Positions 32,916-42,625 of a DNA stretch of 64,000 bases are shown one piece after another. Below the pieces are notes generated by a model, which saw only the letters and a program-made list of their open reading frames with translations, searched no databases and was not told where the DNA came from. The DNA is taken from the NCBI GenBank assembly GCA_024398135.1, contig CP073750.1, positions 2,232,001 through 2,296,000 on the forward strand, written 5' to 3'. The translations under genes and the position numbers were made by a program. The stretch comes from a bacterium SCSIO 12643 (GTDB lineage: Bacteria; Bacteroidota; Bacteroidia; Flavobacteriales_G; Salibacteraceae). The number at the start of each line of letters is the position of its first letter. Position 1 is the stretch's first letter.

Positions 32916-35759
32916 ATGGAGTACAGGAATTTTACTAGACGTCATATTGGTGTTAATGACCACTTTGAACGTCAAATGTTGGATTATTTAGGGTATCAAA
33001 ATATTGATGACTTAATTGAAGATACAATTCCATCAAATATTAGGTTGGATAAGTCCATTTCAATTGGTGAAGGAATGAGTGAAATGGAATATGGAAAACA
33101 CATCACTGCATTAGCGAATAAGAATAAGCAGTTTAGATCTTATATTGGAATGGGGTATTACAACACGAATACACCTCCGGTAATCTTTAGGAATGTGTTC
33201 CAAAACCCAGGTTGGTATACGGCTTATACTCCTTATCAGGCGGAGATTTCTCAAGGGAGATTAGAAGCATTGTTGAATTTCCAAACAATGATTGTTGACC
33301 TTACAGGGTTGCCATTGGCAAATGCCTCTCTTTTAGATGAAGCAACTGCAGCAGCAGAAACAATGTTGATGTTCTATCACTTACGCTCTAGAAAGCAAGT
33401 AAAAGCCAATGTGAACAAATTCTTTATTGATGAGAATGTTTTCCCTCAAACTATTGATGTGATTAAATCTCATGCAAATGCTTTAGAAATAGAGTTAATA
33501 TTCGGTGACTATCAAGAATTTGCTGGGGACGAGATGTTCTTTGGAGCATTGGTACAATATCCGTCTTCTACTGGAAATATCAACGATTATAAAGCTTTCG
33601 GAAAAGCTATGAATGAAGCAGGAATTAAATTAGGAGTTGTTTCTGATTTAATGGCTTTATCTATGTTGGAAGAACCAGGAAGTTGGGGTGCTGATTGTGT
33701 AGTAGGAAACTCTCAACGTATGGGTGTGCCAATGGGTTATGGTGGACCTCATGCAGCATTTTTTGCTACTCGTGAAGAATATAAGCGTAGTATTCCTGGT
33801 CGTATTATTGGAGTATCTCAAGATGCAGCAGGTAATCCGGCTTACAGAATGTCGTTACAGACACGTGAACAACATATTAAAAGAGAAAAAGCAACTTCTA
33901 ACATTTGTACTGCGCAAGCATTATTGGCTGTGATGGCTGGTTTTTATGCAGTATATCATGGGCCAGATGGAATTAAATCTATTGCATCACAAATTCATGG
34001 TAAAGCAGTATTGTTACATGAGGGGATCAAAAAAGCAGGGTATCAACCTATAAATGATACTTATTTTGATACAATTTCATTTGCGGCTTCAAATGCGCAA
34101 ATTGAAGAAATCAGAAACAAAGCAGTTGCATTAGAGATCAACTTAAGATATTTCGAAGGTGGATTTGGTTTGAGTACCGATGAAACTGTGACATTGAATG
34201 ATATCAATGATATCCTATCCATTTTTGGTGGGGACGCAGTTTCAGGATCTTTCGATAGATCAACAATACCTGCGGATTTGGAAAGAAAATCTGAATTCCT
34301 AACAAATGGTGTTTTCAGAATGTATCATTCAGAAACTGAAATGATGCGTTATTTGAAAAAATTAGAGAATAGAGATTTATCTCTGACACATTCTATGATT
34401 TCGTTGGGCTCATGTACTATGAAATTGAATGCTGCAAGTCAGATGTTACCGATTGGTCATCCAGGGTTTATGAACATTCACCCATTTGTGCCAATGGATC
34501 AGGCGCAGGGATATAAAGAGTTAATCGATGAATTAAATAAAGATTTATCTGAAATTACCGGGTTTAAGCAAATGAGTTTTGAACCTAATTCTGGTGCGCA
34601 AGGTGAGTATACCGGATTAAAAGTAATTCAGGCATATCATCAACACCATGGAAATGCACATAGACGTGTATGTTTAATTCCAAGTTCTGCTCACGGAACA
34701 AATCCAGCTTCAGCTGTGATGGCGGGAATGGAAGTGAAGATTGTAAAGAGTTTGGAAAATGGAAATATCGATGTAGACGATTTAAGAGAAAAAGCAGAAC
34801 AGTATAAAGAAAATCTATCTGCGTTGATGATCACTTATCCATCTACTCATGGAGTATTTGAAGCAAGTGTGACCGAAATTATGGATATCATCCACGAAAA
34901 TGGAGGTTTAGTATATATGGACGGTGCAAATATGAATGCACAGGTAGGTTTGACTTCTCCAGGAAAAATTGGTGCAGATGTATGTCACCTAAATTTACAT
35001 AAAACGTTTGCGATTCCTCATGGAGGAGGAGGTCCTGGTATGGGGCCAATCGGTGTGAACGAAAAATTAGTGCCATTCTTACCAAATCATACAATGACTG
35101 AAGTAGGAGGGGAACATGGAATTCACGCGGTAAGTTCAGCGCCATTTGGAAGTGCTTTGGTATTACCAATTTCTTATGGGTATATCAAGATGCTTGGAAC
35201 AGAAGGTTTAACAAAATCTACGGAAATTGCTATCTTGAATGCGAATTATATGCATAAAAGATTGACTGAGGCAGGATTCGATATTCTTTTCTCAGGCGAG
35301 AATGGTAATGTAGCGCACGAGATGATTGTTGACTTTAGAAAATACAAAGCTGGCGGAATTGAGGTTGTTGACGTAGCGAAACGATTAATGGATTATGGAT
35401 TCCATGCGCCAACAGTATCGTTCCCGGTTGGAGGAACATTAATGATCGAGCCAACAGAAAGTGAATCTAAGGCGGAGTTAGACCGTTTCCTGGATGCGTT
35501 GATTCAAATCAAATCTGAAATTGAAGCTGTTGTAGACGGAAAAGTGGATAAAGAAGATAATGTGATGAAAAATGCGCCACATACTTCTAGAATGGTAGCT
35601 TACGAAGATTGGAATCAATCTTATACACGTAAAGAAGCTGCTTATCCAATAGATTATTTATTGGATGCTAAATTCTGGCCATATGTAAGAAGAATTGACG
35701 ATGCATATGGAGACCGAAACTTGGTATGTAGTTGTCTTCCGGTATCGGCTTACGAATAA
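32916..35759 (+). CDS. gcvP: Glycine dehydrogenase (decarboxylating), P-protein
   Basis: 947 aa, full-length single-chain P-protein. RHIGVNDHFERQMLDYLG is the family start. The N-terminal half has SLLDEATAAAETM and GYGGPHAAFF; the C-terminal half has SLGSCTMKLNAASQM and the PLP lysine in NLHKTFAIPHGGGGPG (Lys696). It decarboxylates glycine and passes aminomethyl to GcvH in the glycine cleavage system. No gcvH or gcvT is in the window. Own promoter and terminator indicate a monocistronic unit. Confidence 0.97.
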   Translation: MEYRNFTRRHIGVNDHFERQMLDYLGYQNIDDLIEDTIPSNIRLDKSISIGEGMSEMEYGKHITALANKNKQFRSYIGMGYYNTNTPPVIFRNVFQNPGWYTAYTPYQAEISQGRLEALLNFQTMIVDLTGLPLANASLLDEATAAAETMLMFYHLRSRKQVKANVNKFFIDENVFPQTIDVIKSHANALEIELIFGDYQEFAGDEMFFGALVQYPSSTGNINDYKAFGKAMNEAGIKLGVVSDLMALSMLEEPGSWGADCVVGNSQRMGVPMGYGGPHAAFFATREEYKRSIPGRIIGVSQDAAGNPAYRMSLQTREQHIKREKATSNICTAQALLAVMAGFYAVYHGPDGIKSIASQIHGKAVLLHEGIKKAGYQPINDTYFDTISFAASNAQIEEIRNKAVALEINLRYFEGGFGLSTDETVTLNDINDILSIFGGDAVSGSFDRSTIPADLERKSEFLTNGVFRMYHSETEMMRYLKKLENRDLSLTHSMISLGSCTMKLNAASQMLPIGHPGFMNIHPFVPMDQAQGYKELIDELNKDLSEITGFKQMSFEPNSGAQGEYTGLKVIQAYHQHHGNAHRRVCLIPSSAHGTNPASAVMAGMEVKIVKSLENGNIDVDDLREKAEQYKENLSALMITYPSTHGVFEASVTEIMDIIHENGGLVYMDGANMNAQVGLTSPGKIGADVCHLNLHKTFAIPHGGGGPGMGPIGVNEKLVPFLPNHTMTEVGGEHGIHAVSSAPFGSALVLPISYGYIKMLGTEGLTKSTEIAILNANYMHKRLTEAGFDILFSGENGNVAHEMIVDFRKYKAGGIEVVDVAKRLMDYGFHAPTVSFPVGGTLMIEPTESESKAELDRFLDALIQIKSEIEAVVDGKVDKEDNVMKNAPHTSRMVAYEDWNQSYTRKEAAYPIDYLLDAKFWPYVRRIDDAYGDRNLVCSCLPVSAYE

Positions 35760-35768
35760 AAAAGATAG

Positions 35769-35797
35769 AATAGGAGCAGCTTTTGTTGCTCCTATTT
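35769..35797 (+). terminator. Terminator-like hairpin after gcvP
   Basis: AATAGGAGCAGC (35769-35780) pairs with GTTGCTCCTATT (35785-35796), loop TTTT, one G-U pair; the T-tract is poor (TCGTTTAT). Confidence 0.75.
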
Positions 35798-35827
35798 CGT
35801 TTATAAACTTAACTAACAGATAATAAC

Positions 35828-37870
35828 ATGAAAAAAACAAATGTTTTATTTCTATTGATTTTGATCGGTTTTTCCGCTAATGCACAAATAATGGAAAGTA
35901 CCCAAAAATCATATTCTTCAAGAATACTTCCCCAGACTGAATCAAGAGACTTTAGTCGTGCCGCAGCTTCTATAGATACCATATGGAGTGATGATTTTTC
36001 AGATACTACGATGTGGACTTATGGCACAGGAAGTAGCGAATGGGATATTGATACTATTCTTACTTCAAATTTGATTTCTCAAGGGTTTGATTCTTATTTA
36101 AATTCAACTTCAAAAGGGAATTTCGCTTTAATTGATTCTGATGGAGCCGGAAGTACAGCAACTCAAGAGGCAACAATTGAATATACTGGAAGTATAAATT
36201 GTAGTAGTTATCCATCTGTTAGATTGATTTTTCAAACTTATTTAAGGCAGTATCAAGAATCCAGATATGTTTTGGTTTCAAATGATGGAGGAAATGTTTG
36301 GGATTCTATTCAGGTTTTGACTCAGTTTGGAACATCTACCAATAGTCCGAATGGATATTTGGAAATTGTAGATATCACACCGATTGCCGGAGGAGAATCA
36401 AATGTAAAAATTAAGTTTTTGTATCAGGGAGCAAATGATTGGTTTTGGTCTATTGATGATGTAAAGATTGTATCAGCTCCGAATAATGACTTAAAGTTTA
36501 TTCAGGAATATTACAATACTGTTACGGATTTAACCTATTCAGCTTATTATAAAATGATGCCGATCCGTCAGGCAAATGCGGCAGAAATAAAATTAGGCGC
36601 GACATTTGAAAATGATGGTGTTGCAGCTCAATCCAACACTCAGGTCTTTGCGGATATTAAATATAATGGCTCAACCGTTTACAGCGATACGACAGATACT
36701 ATTACAGCGCAACCCGGAGCTAGTTATGATATGAATTTTCCAAATAACTATTTTCCAAATAATGGTCTGGGGAAATATGAGATCACATTTGAGGTGAAAT
36801 CTGACTCTGTGGATGATGTGCCTCAGAATAATGTAAAGACCAATTACTTTGAAGTATCATCATACCAATACCGTTGGGATAATGATACGGTAACCACAGA
36901 TAATTGGTTTGATGTAAATACAACCTGGGAAATGCTTTTGAAATATGAGATATATGAAACTGATACTGTGGTAGCTGTATCTACATTCTTCCCATTTTCT
37001 CAGAGCTCTGGAAGAGGTGTGGCTATTGGAGATTCAATTTCATATTACATTTATAGGTCTTCTGATCTACAAGTTCCTGTTGCGAAGAATGAGTTTTACT
37101 ATATTCAAGCGGCTGATGTGAATAGCTGGGTCACTCTACCGATTCCAAATGCACAATTAACTCCAGGAACTTATTTTGTGGGTTTTAAAGTGTATAACAA
37201 CACGAGCTCGGTAGGAAGTAATAGTGTTCTCAATGGACAAACTCCTCCGGTTTCTGTATTAGTCAGAAGAAATACAACTTCTGCAACTGATCCATGGGAG
37301 TATACCACAGGGTTTACACCTTTTATTAGAATGTACACTAAAAGTGCGGATGCATGTAATAATGCAAATATTGTGATTACCCATGATATTCATGATACAT
37401 CAACTTATGGCGCAATTGACATTCAGGTAACCGGTGGAGGTGCGCCACCATATACCTATAGTTGGACAGGACCAAATGGTTTTACAGCTAATACAAAAGA
37501 CCTCACAAACCTGAGTGATCGTGGAACGTATTATTTAACCGTTACAGATGTATTTGGCTGTGAAGGGAAAGATACATGTGAAGTGGCTGGAGTTGTTTCT
37601 GTAAATGATATAGTTAGCGAAGAATCTTTTAAAATGTACCCAAACCCTAATAATGGTACATTTAATATTGAAATAGCTAGTAGCTCTTCAGAAGATGTTC
37701 GTTTAAGTATATATAGTATTTTGGGACAGGAAGTACATCGTGATAGGTTAATGATTAAGGGTAATGTTATAAAACAGTATAATCTGAATCACTTAGAGCA
37801 AGGCATTTATATTGTAAAAGTTTCGGATGCTAATGGAATGGTAAAAACCATTCGATGGGTGAAGAAGTAA
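35828..37870 (+). CDS. Secreted protein with T9SS type A sorting domain
   Basis: 680 aa. Signal peptide MKKTNVLFLLILIGFSANAQ. Residues about 45-220 form a jellyroll-like extracellular region (DTIWSDDFSDTTMW... WFWSIDDVKIVSA). The motif YSAYYKMMPIRQA near residue 238 is shared with the next gene. A middle beta region is followed by one SprB-type repeat (YTYSWTGPNGFTANTKDLTNLSDRGTYYLTVTD) and a C-terminal T9SS type A domain (FKMYPNPNNGTFNIE... GIYIVKV...TIRWVKK). It would be exported by Sec, moved by T9SS and released or anchored at the cell surface. Role unknown; adhesin or enzyme not decided. Confidence 0.85.
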   Translation: MKKTNVLFLLILIGFSANAQIMESTQKSYSSRILPQTESRDFSRAAASIDTIWSDDFSDTTMWTYGTGSSEWDIDTILTSNLISQGFDSYLNSTSKGNFALIDSDGAGSTATQEATIEYTGSINCSSYPSVRLIFQTYLRQYQESRYVLVSNDGGNVWDSIQVLTQFGTSTNSPNGYLEIVDITPIAGGESNVKIKFLYQGANDWFWSIDDVKIVSAPNNDLKFIQEYYNTVTDLTYSAYYKMMPIRQANAAEIKLGATFENDGVAAQSNTQVFADIKYNGSTVYSDTTDTITAQPGASYDMNFPNNYFPNNGLGKYEITFEVKSDSVDDVPQNNVKTNYFEVSSYQYRWDNDTVTTDNWFDVNTTWEMLLKYEIYETDTVVAVSTFFPFSQSSGRGVAIGDSISYYIYRSSDLQVPVAKNEFYYIQAADVNSWVTLPIPNAQLTPGTYFVGFKVYNNTSSVGSNSVLNGQTPPVSVLVRRNTTSATDPWEYTTGFTPFIRMYTKSADACNNANIVITHDIHDTSTYGAIDIQVTGGGAPPYTYSWTGPNGFTANTKDLTNLSDRGTYYLTVTDVFGCEGKDTCEVAGVVSVNDIVSEESFKMYPNPNNGTFNIEIASSSSEDVRLSIYSILGQEVHRDRLMIKGNVIKQYNLNHLEQGIYIVKVSDANGMVKTIRWVKK

Positions 37871-37895
37871 TAAAAATATTAATAAATGTGAAGAG

Positions 37896-37926
37896 CCACT
37901 TGTATGAATCATGCAAGTGGTTTTTT
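37896..37926 (+). terminator. Intrinsic terminator between the two T9SS cargo genes
   Basis: CCACTTGTAT (37896-37905) pairs with ATGCAAGTGG (37911-37920), one G-U pair, loop GAATC, then six T. Confidence 0.88.
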
Positions 37927-38013
37927 GTTTTTTAGGGATAAATAAGTGGTTCCCAATAAGCAAAATATAGGCATATGCATAAAAAATTGAATAAAAGGAC
38001 TGGTGTGATGTTT

Positions 38014-38031
38014 AATATAACGTTATATTTG
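38014..38031 (+). promoter_or_regulatory. Promoter -7 element overlapped by a 16-bp palindrome
   Basis: AATATAACGTTATATT (38014-38029) is a perfect palindrome whose right half overlaps TATATTTG (38024-38031), an exact TAnnTTTG element. The leader would be about 20 nt. AT-rich palindromes can be chance, so operator status is unproven. Confidence 0.5.
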
Positions 38032-38057
38032 GTGCCTAAATATTAAAATAATAAAAA

Positions 38058-40127
38058 ATGAGAAAAAATATTTACCTAGCGGGACTAATGCTATTTGCTA
38101 CTAGTGGGTTTGCGCAAGTTAATATCCAATCTGAGTCCTTGGATATGAAAGGTGATGTTATGACTACCAATTCGCAAAGGTCGAGTAGGGTAACTAATTA
38201 CACTGACACTATCTGGTTTAATAGCTTTGAAAATGCATCTGAATGGAATATAAATGGTGGTGGTGCTGCTAATGGATGGCAAATCTCTAGTAACACTCCA
38301 ACTTGGTTTTTCCAAAATACAAGTATTAACTCTACTACTGGTGGACAATATGGAGTTTTAGTACCAGACAATCCTAATTCACCTGTATTGAATGCAAGTA
38401 CTTTATCTGCAGCTTCTGCAATTGATATTAGTGGTTACTCAAACCAAAACTTGGTTTTAACATATGAGAAATATGGTGCTCGTTTCTACGATACATTATA
38501 TGTAGAAGTAAGTAACGATAACGTTTCTTGGACAACTTTAGATGATAACGTGGATTTCCCATTGAACTCTACAAATACATCTTACATTTTACCAAACCCA
38601 TCTTCTAGAGATATGTTTATCCCTGTGAATATGGTGAACCAGGATTCTCTTTACGTGAGATTCAGATGGGGCGCAACTCGTTCAGGTGTTGAAGGTATCG
38701 GATATGGATGGTTTGTTGACGATGTAATGTTATTAGATGTTTTAGATAATGATTTAGTTGTTGATCAAACAGCATTCTTTGATGATGTACGTTTACTTTA
38801 TTCTTGGTATTATGGAATGATGCCAGAAAGACAAGCGGCTGCAGATTCTATTACTTTCTCTGCTACTTATTTTAACAGAGGTAAAAACGATGCTACAAAT
38901 TCTGGATTAGATTTAGTTGTTTCTGGACAAGATAATACGACTATGTCTTCTGCTAAAGTAACTGCAACTGCTGGTGTTTTAGCTGATACTGCTAGAACAA
39001 CTGTAAATTATTCTTTAACTAATGGTACTGGTACTTATACTTTCACTTGGAACATTGTTTCTGATTCAACTGATGAGAACCCAGGTAACAACACTAACGC
39101 TATTGACTTAGTTGTTTCTGATAACGTTTATTCAATGGCTCCACTACCAGTTAGTTCAGCTAACACTACTGGTAAAGGTGGTACTGCAACTGCAGCGTAT
39201 ACACTTTCTCAAGATTATTTCTTCAACGCAACTGATACTATTTACGGTGTTGGTGTTGCTTTTGATACAGAATGGAGCCGTAATGGAGCTGTATTCCAAT
39301 TATCAATTTTAGATAACAATGATGTAGCTGTTGTAACTTCAGATTTCTATACTTCTGACGCTACTATGATTACTGATGATATGATTTATTTCCCAGTTCC
39401 AGAAACTGAGGTTGTAAGAGGTGGATATAGCGCTAGAATCGAGACTTTCTCAGCTGATTCATTATATGTTGTAGATTGTCAAGATCCATTATCTCCTATT
39501 GAGCCTGCTCCAAGTGGAGGTTTCTTCTCAAGAACAACTTTATCTTACGGTGGAAGTAACTTCATTTCTGATATGGCTTACTTGACTATTAAAACTAATG
39601 CTAACATTACTTGTAACACAAATACTCAAGTAAATGGTAACGTTGATGATGCTGGTGAGGTAGGTGCTGTAACTTTGACTTCTGTTATCGGTCTTGAAGG
39701 TCCTATTTATACTTATTCTTGGTCTGGTCCTAACGGATTTACTGCAACTACTCGTGATCTTTCAGGTTTAACTGATCAAGGTGACTATACAGTAACTATT
39801 ACTGATGTTGAGCGTTGTACTACTGTTGAAACTTTCACTGTAGCTGGAAAAGTAGCTGTAGAAGAAGTTGAAATCAGCGGAAACGTTTCTATGTATCCAA
39901 ATCCAAACAGCGGAAACTTCCAATTAAACTTAGAAGGTGTAACTGCTGGTGAGTACAATATCGTTGTAAGAAACGTAGTTGGACAAACTGTTTACCAAAA
40001 CCAAATTGGTGTGAACGGAAATTATACTGGTGAAGTTGCTATTTCTGGAATCAATTCTGGTGTTTACTTCTTAGAGTTATCTAACGATAACAATGAGAGA
40101 TCTGTAATCAGATTTGTTGTAGAATAA
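38058..40127 (+). CDS. Secreted protein with T9SS type A sorting domain, paralogue of the preceding gene
   Basis: 689 aa. Signal peptide ending LFATSGFAQ. Same architecture as the neighbour: N-terminal jellyroll-like region (DTIWFNSFENASEW... YGWFVDDVMLLDV), the shared motif YSWYYGMMPERQA near residue 255, a middle beta region, one SprB-type repeat (YTYSWSGPNGFTATTRDLSGLTDQGDYTVTITD) and the type A sorting domain (VSMYPNPNSGNFQLN... GVYFLEL). Codon use differs visibly from its paralogue, dominated by ACT, GCT, GGT, TCT and GAT, as in highly expressed genes of AT-rich bacteria. Its own promoter and a perfect terminator support a strong monocistronic unit. Function unknown. Confidence 0.88.
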   Translation: MRKNIYLAGLMLFATSGFAQVNIQSESLDMKGDVMTTNSQRSSRVTNYTDTIWFNSFENASEWNINGGGAANGWQISSNTPTWFFQNTSINSTTGGQYGVLVPDNPNSPVLNASTLSAASAIDISGYSNQNLVLTYEKYGARFYDTLYVEVSNDNVSWTTLDDNVDFPLNSTNTSYILPNPSSRDMFIPVNMVNQDSLYVRFRWGATRSGVEGIGYGWFVDDVMLLDVLDNDLVVDQTAFFDDVRLLYSWYYGMMPERQAAADSITFSATYFNRGKNDATNSGLDLVVSGQDNTTMSSAKVTATAGVLADTARTTVNYSLTNGTGTYTFTWNIVSDSTDENPGNNTNAIDLVVSDNVYSMAPLPVSSANTTGKGGTATAAYTLSQDYFFNATDTIYGVGVAFDTEWSRNGAVFQLSILDNNDVAVVTSDFYTSDATMITDDMIYFPVPETEVVRGGYSARIETFSADSLYVVDCQDPLSPIEPAPSGGFFSRTTLSYGGSNFISDMAYLTIKTNANITCNTNTQVNGNVDDAGEVGAVTLTSVIGLEGPIYTYSWSGPNGFTATTRDLSGLTDQGDYTVTITDVERCTTVETFTVAGKVAVEEVEISGNVSMYPNPNSGNFQLNLEGVTAGEYNIVVRNVVGQTVYQNQIGVNGNYTGEVAISGINSGVYFLELSNDNNERSVIRFVVE

Positions 40128-40150
40128 TAGAATATTCGATAAAAAATAGA

Positions 40151-40180
40151 AAAAGCCAGTTCGAAAGAACTGGCTTTTTT
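40151..40180. terminator. Strong intrinsic terminator, probably bidirectional
   Basis: AAAAGCCAGTTC (40151-40162) and GAACTGGCTTTT (40167-40178), perfect 12-bp stem with GAAA tetraloop. A-run and T-run on opposite sides serve the T9SS gene and the convergent mlaF-like gene. Confidence 0.93.
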
Positions 40181-40225
40181 GTTTTAAAAATTATGATAGA
40201 AAAAATCTAAAAGTCTTTGAAATAA

Positions 40226-40987
40226 TTATTTGGACTGAGCCTTATCTCTAATGGTCTTCATGAAGTTAGAAGCATAGATAAAGTCCGTAAGTTCTTTGTT
40301 TTGGGTTTCAAGTATATCTTCTTTGGACCCTGACCACCATTTTTGACCTTGATGTAAGAACATAATATGATCTCCAATTTCCAGGACTGAATTCATATCA
40401 TGGGTAATTACAATAGTGGTGATGTTATATTCGTAAGTAATCTCACTAATTAACTGGTCAATAAGAATTGACGTTTGTGGATCAAGTCCCGAATTAGGTT
40501 CGTCACAAAAAAGATATTTAGGATTCATAGAAATAGCACGAGCAATTCCCACTCTTTTTTTCATTCCACCGGATAACTCATCAGGATAAAGATCTTTCAC
40601 TCCATGAAGGTTTACTCTATCCAGACAAAAATCTACACGGTCATTCATTTCTTTCTGCGTTTGATTCGAAAATACCCGAAGTGAAAACTTTACATTCTCT
40701 TCAACAGTCATTGAATCAAATAACGCACCTCCCTGAAATAAAAAGCCAATGTTTTGTCTCAATTTGGCTTTCTTTTTTCTACCCATATCCCAGAAGCTGT
40801 TTCCATCATATTCAACAACACCAGAATCTGGTTTTTGAAGTCCTACAATACATTTGGTGATCGTTGTTTTTCCAGAACCACTAGCTCCAATGATCAGATT
40901 GTTCTTTCCTTTTTCAAAAGTGAAACTGATATCGGATAATACTGTTCGATCTCCAAAGTTTTTTATTACATTTTTAACTTCTATCAT
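40226..40987 (-). CDS. mlaF: MlaF-like ABC ATPase (phospholipid transport)
   Basis: 253 aa. Walker A GASGSGKTT, signature LSGGMKKRVGIARAI, Walker B YLFCDEPNSGLDP and H-loop THDM. The GGMKKRVG signature and the C-terminal tail of about 25 residues fit MlaF/Ttg2A ATPases that power retrograde or anterograde phospholipid transport with MlaE. Its start overlaps the end of the permease gene by 4 bases. The MCE-domain partner MlaD is not adjacent on this side. Confidence 0.87.
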   Translation of the reverse strand: MIEVKNVIKNFGDRTVLSDISFTFEKGKNNLIIGASGSGKTTITKCIVGLQKPDSGVVEYDGNSFWDMGRKKKAKLRQNIGFLFQGGALFDSMTVEENVKFSLRVFSNQTQKEMNDRVDFCLDRVNLHGVKDLYPDELSGGMKKRVGIARAISMNPKYLFCDEPNSGLDPQTSILIDQLISEITYEYNITTIVITHDMNSVLEIGDHIMFLHQGQKWWSGSKEDILETQNKELTDFIYASNFMKTIRDKAQSK

Positions 40988-41724
40988 AACAGTAATAACT
41001 GAGTTAAAACAAAGTTTACAATAAGAATGACGATACTACTCTGAACTACCGCAACCGTACTTGCTCTGGCCACTTCAACGGAACCTCCTTTGACATGATA
41101 TCCAAAGTAAGCTGGAACAGAAGTAATGATAAATCCAAATACTACCGACTTGATCATGCTATACGCATAATCGAATGGTTCAAAATCATATTGAATTCCA
41201 TATTCATAATCATATGGAGTAATGGCACCAGTACCCACTCCGGCAATAAACCCTCCTGCAATACATAGAAAAATACTTAGCGTAATTAGAATTGGATTTA
41301 GAAGTACAAGAGCGATAATTTTAGGTTGAACCAAAAAACTAGCCGAATTAATCCCCATGATTTCAATCGCATCAATTTGTTCTGTAACACGCATTGTACC
41401 CAACTGAGAGGATATACTTGATCCGATTTTACCAACCAGGATTAACGCCACAATTGTGGGAGAAAATTCCAATATCACAGATTCTCTTACGGCAAAACCT
41501 ACAGTATATAAAGGTATAATTCCTCCCCCCGTGTTAGAAGCGGTTTGAATGGTAATAACTGCCCCCATGAAAAATGAAATAATAGCTACAATGGGAAGAG
41601 AGCTCACCCCAAGGTTAATCATTTCGTTGAGAATATTTTGGCGATACATTTTCCATTTTTCAGGCTTTGAGAAAACCTTATTCATGAAAAGGGTGTATTC
41701 ACCCATCAGATGAAGAAATTTCAT
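40984..41724 (-). CDS. mlaE: MlaE-like ABC permease (phospholipid transport)
   Basis: 246 aa, five to six helices. It has the MlaE pattern: ISFFMGAVITIQTASN, YTVGFAVRESVILEFSPTIVALILVGKIGSSISSQLGTMRVTEQIDAIEIMGINSASFLVQPKIIALVLLNP and a C-terminal VVQSSIVILIVNFVLTQLLL. It forms the inner-membrane core of an MCE/Mla lipid transporter. A minus-strand TACTTTCG (seven of eight) just upstream is a possible promoter. Confidence 0.9.
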   Translation of the reverse strand: MKFLHLMGEYTLFMNKVFSKPEKWKMYRQNILNEMINLGVSSLPIVAIISFFMGAVITIQTASNTGGGIIPLYTVGFAVRESVILEFSPTIVALILVGKIGSSISSQLGTMRVTEQIDAIEIMGINSASFLVQPKIIALVLLNPILITLSIFLCIAGGFIAGVGTGAITPYDYEYGIQYDFEPFDYAYSMIKSVVFGFIITSVPAYFGYHVKGGSVEVARASTVAVVQSSIVILIVNFVLTQLLLL

Positions 41725-41878
41725 TTAATCTTAAATGATTTATTTACTAATAAAAATAAATTTTATTGTGACGAAAGTAAAACACAGATTAGATTTTTAC
41801 GTAATGTGGAAAGGTTATTTGTATTGTGTATGCGAATATTGACTTTTTTTAGCAAATTTGAATTTGAATAAGAAGCGG

Positions 41879-42004
41879 ATGAGAAAAGTACTAGTATTGG
41901 GGTTGTTGCTTGTTTTTCTAGGAGGAGGAATAAGTAGTTGTGCAGCAAAGAAGAAATGTCATCCTCCATGTCCTACATGGCAAAAAAAGAAACCTAAGAG
42001 ATAA
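41879..42004 (+). CDS. 41-aa lysine-rich small lipoprotein
   Basis: ATG 41879 to TAA 42002-42004. The first 20 residues are MRKVLVLGLLLVFLGGGISS followed by Cys21, a textbook lipoprotein signal with lipobox ISSC. The mature peptide is about 21 residues, rich in Lys, with CHPPCPTW containing two more cysteines. The next gene (SprT-like) begins on the very next base, so the two are transcribed and probably translated together. No family recognised; small lipoproteins of this type are easily missed in annotation. Confidence 0.75.
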   Translation: MRKVLVLGLLLVFLGGGISSCAAKKKCHPPCPTWQKKKPKR

Positions 42005-42625
42005 ATGGATAGGGATTCTTTTTTGTATAATCTAAGTAAGCATATCCCTGAAGGTGCTCAATTGATGATATGGGACTTAATTAAGGATTATAATTTTGTT
42101 CTAACTATAACTCGTGATAGGGTAACCAAGAATGGTGATTATAGAATTCCGATGCGTTTAAATGAACCGCATAAGATTAGTGTAAATGGTACGCTAAATC
42201 CATATGCGTTTTTATTGACCTTATTGCATGAGATTGCGCATATGATTGCGTTTGAGAAGTACGGTAAGCGCATTAAACCACATGGAATTCAGTGGAAAAA
42301 AACTTTTTCTGGAATTGCGAAACCTTTTTTAATAAAAAAAGTTTGGCCTGAGGACGTTACTCAAATCCTTCTGGATTATTTTCGCAATCCTAAAGCAAGT
42401 AGCGCTGGACATCAACCGCTAGCTCGTGTTCTTCGAAAATATGACCCTCAAGATGATACGTACTTAGAAGATATCCCAGAAGGCTCTATATTTTCTATAA
42501 AAAGTCAGAGAGGAAGATGGTTCTTAAAAGGAAACCAAAGAAGAACCAGGTTTTTATGTAGAGAAATAGATAGTGGCAGGGAATATACGATTCACGGAAT
42601 GGCTAAAGTATTGGTAAAACAATGA
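42005..42625 (+). CDS. SprT-like zinc metalloprotease domain protein
   Basis: 206 aa. The HExxH site is LLHEIAHMIAFEKYG (His75, Glu76, His79) with a third ligand candidate His93 in KPHGIQWK. This fits the SprT/Spartan fold, although the C-terminal zinc-ribbon cysteines common in the family are absent; the tail is basic and ends FLCREIDSGREYTIHGMAKV. Spartan proteins cleave DNA-protein crosslinks; the bacterial role is unproven. The stop overlaps the next gene by 4 bases (ATGA). Confidence 0.85.
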   Translation: MDRDSFLYNLSKHIPEGAQLMIWDLIKDYNFVLTITRDRVTKNGDYRIPMRLNEPHKISVNGTLNPYAFLLTLLHEIAHMIAFEKYGKRIKPHGIQWKKTFSGIAKPFLIKKVWPEDVTQILLDYFRNPKASSAGHQPLARVLRKYDPQDDTYLEDIPEGSIFSIKSQRGRWFLKGNQRRTRFLCREIDSGREYTIHGMAKVLVKQ

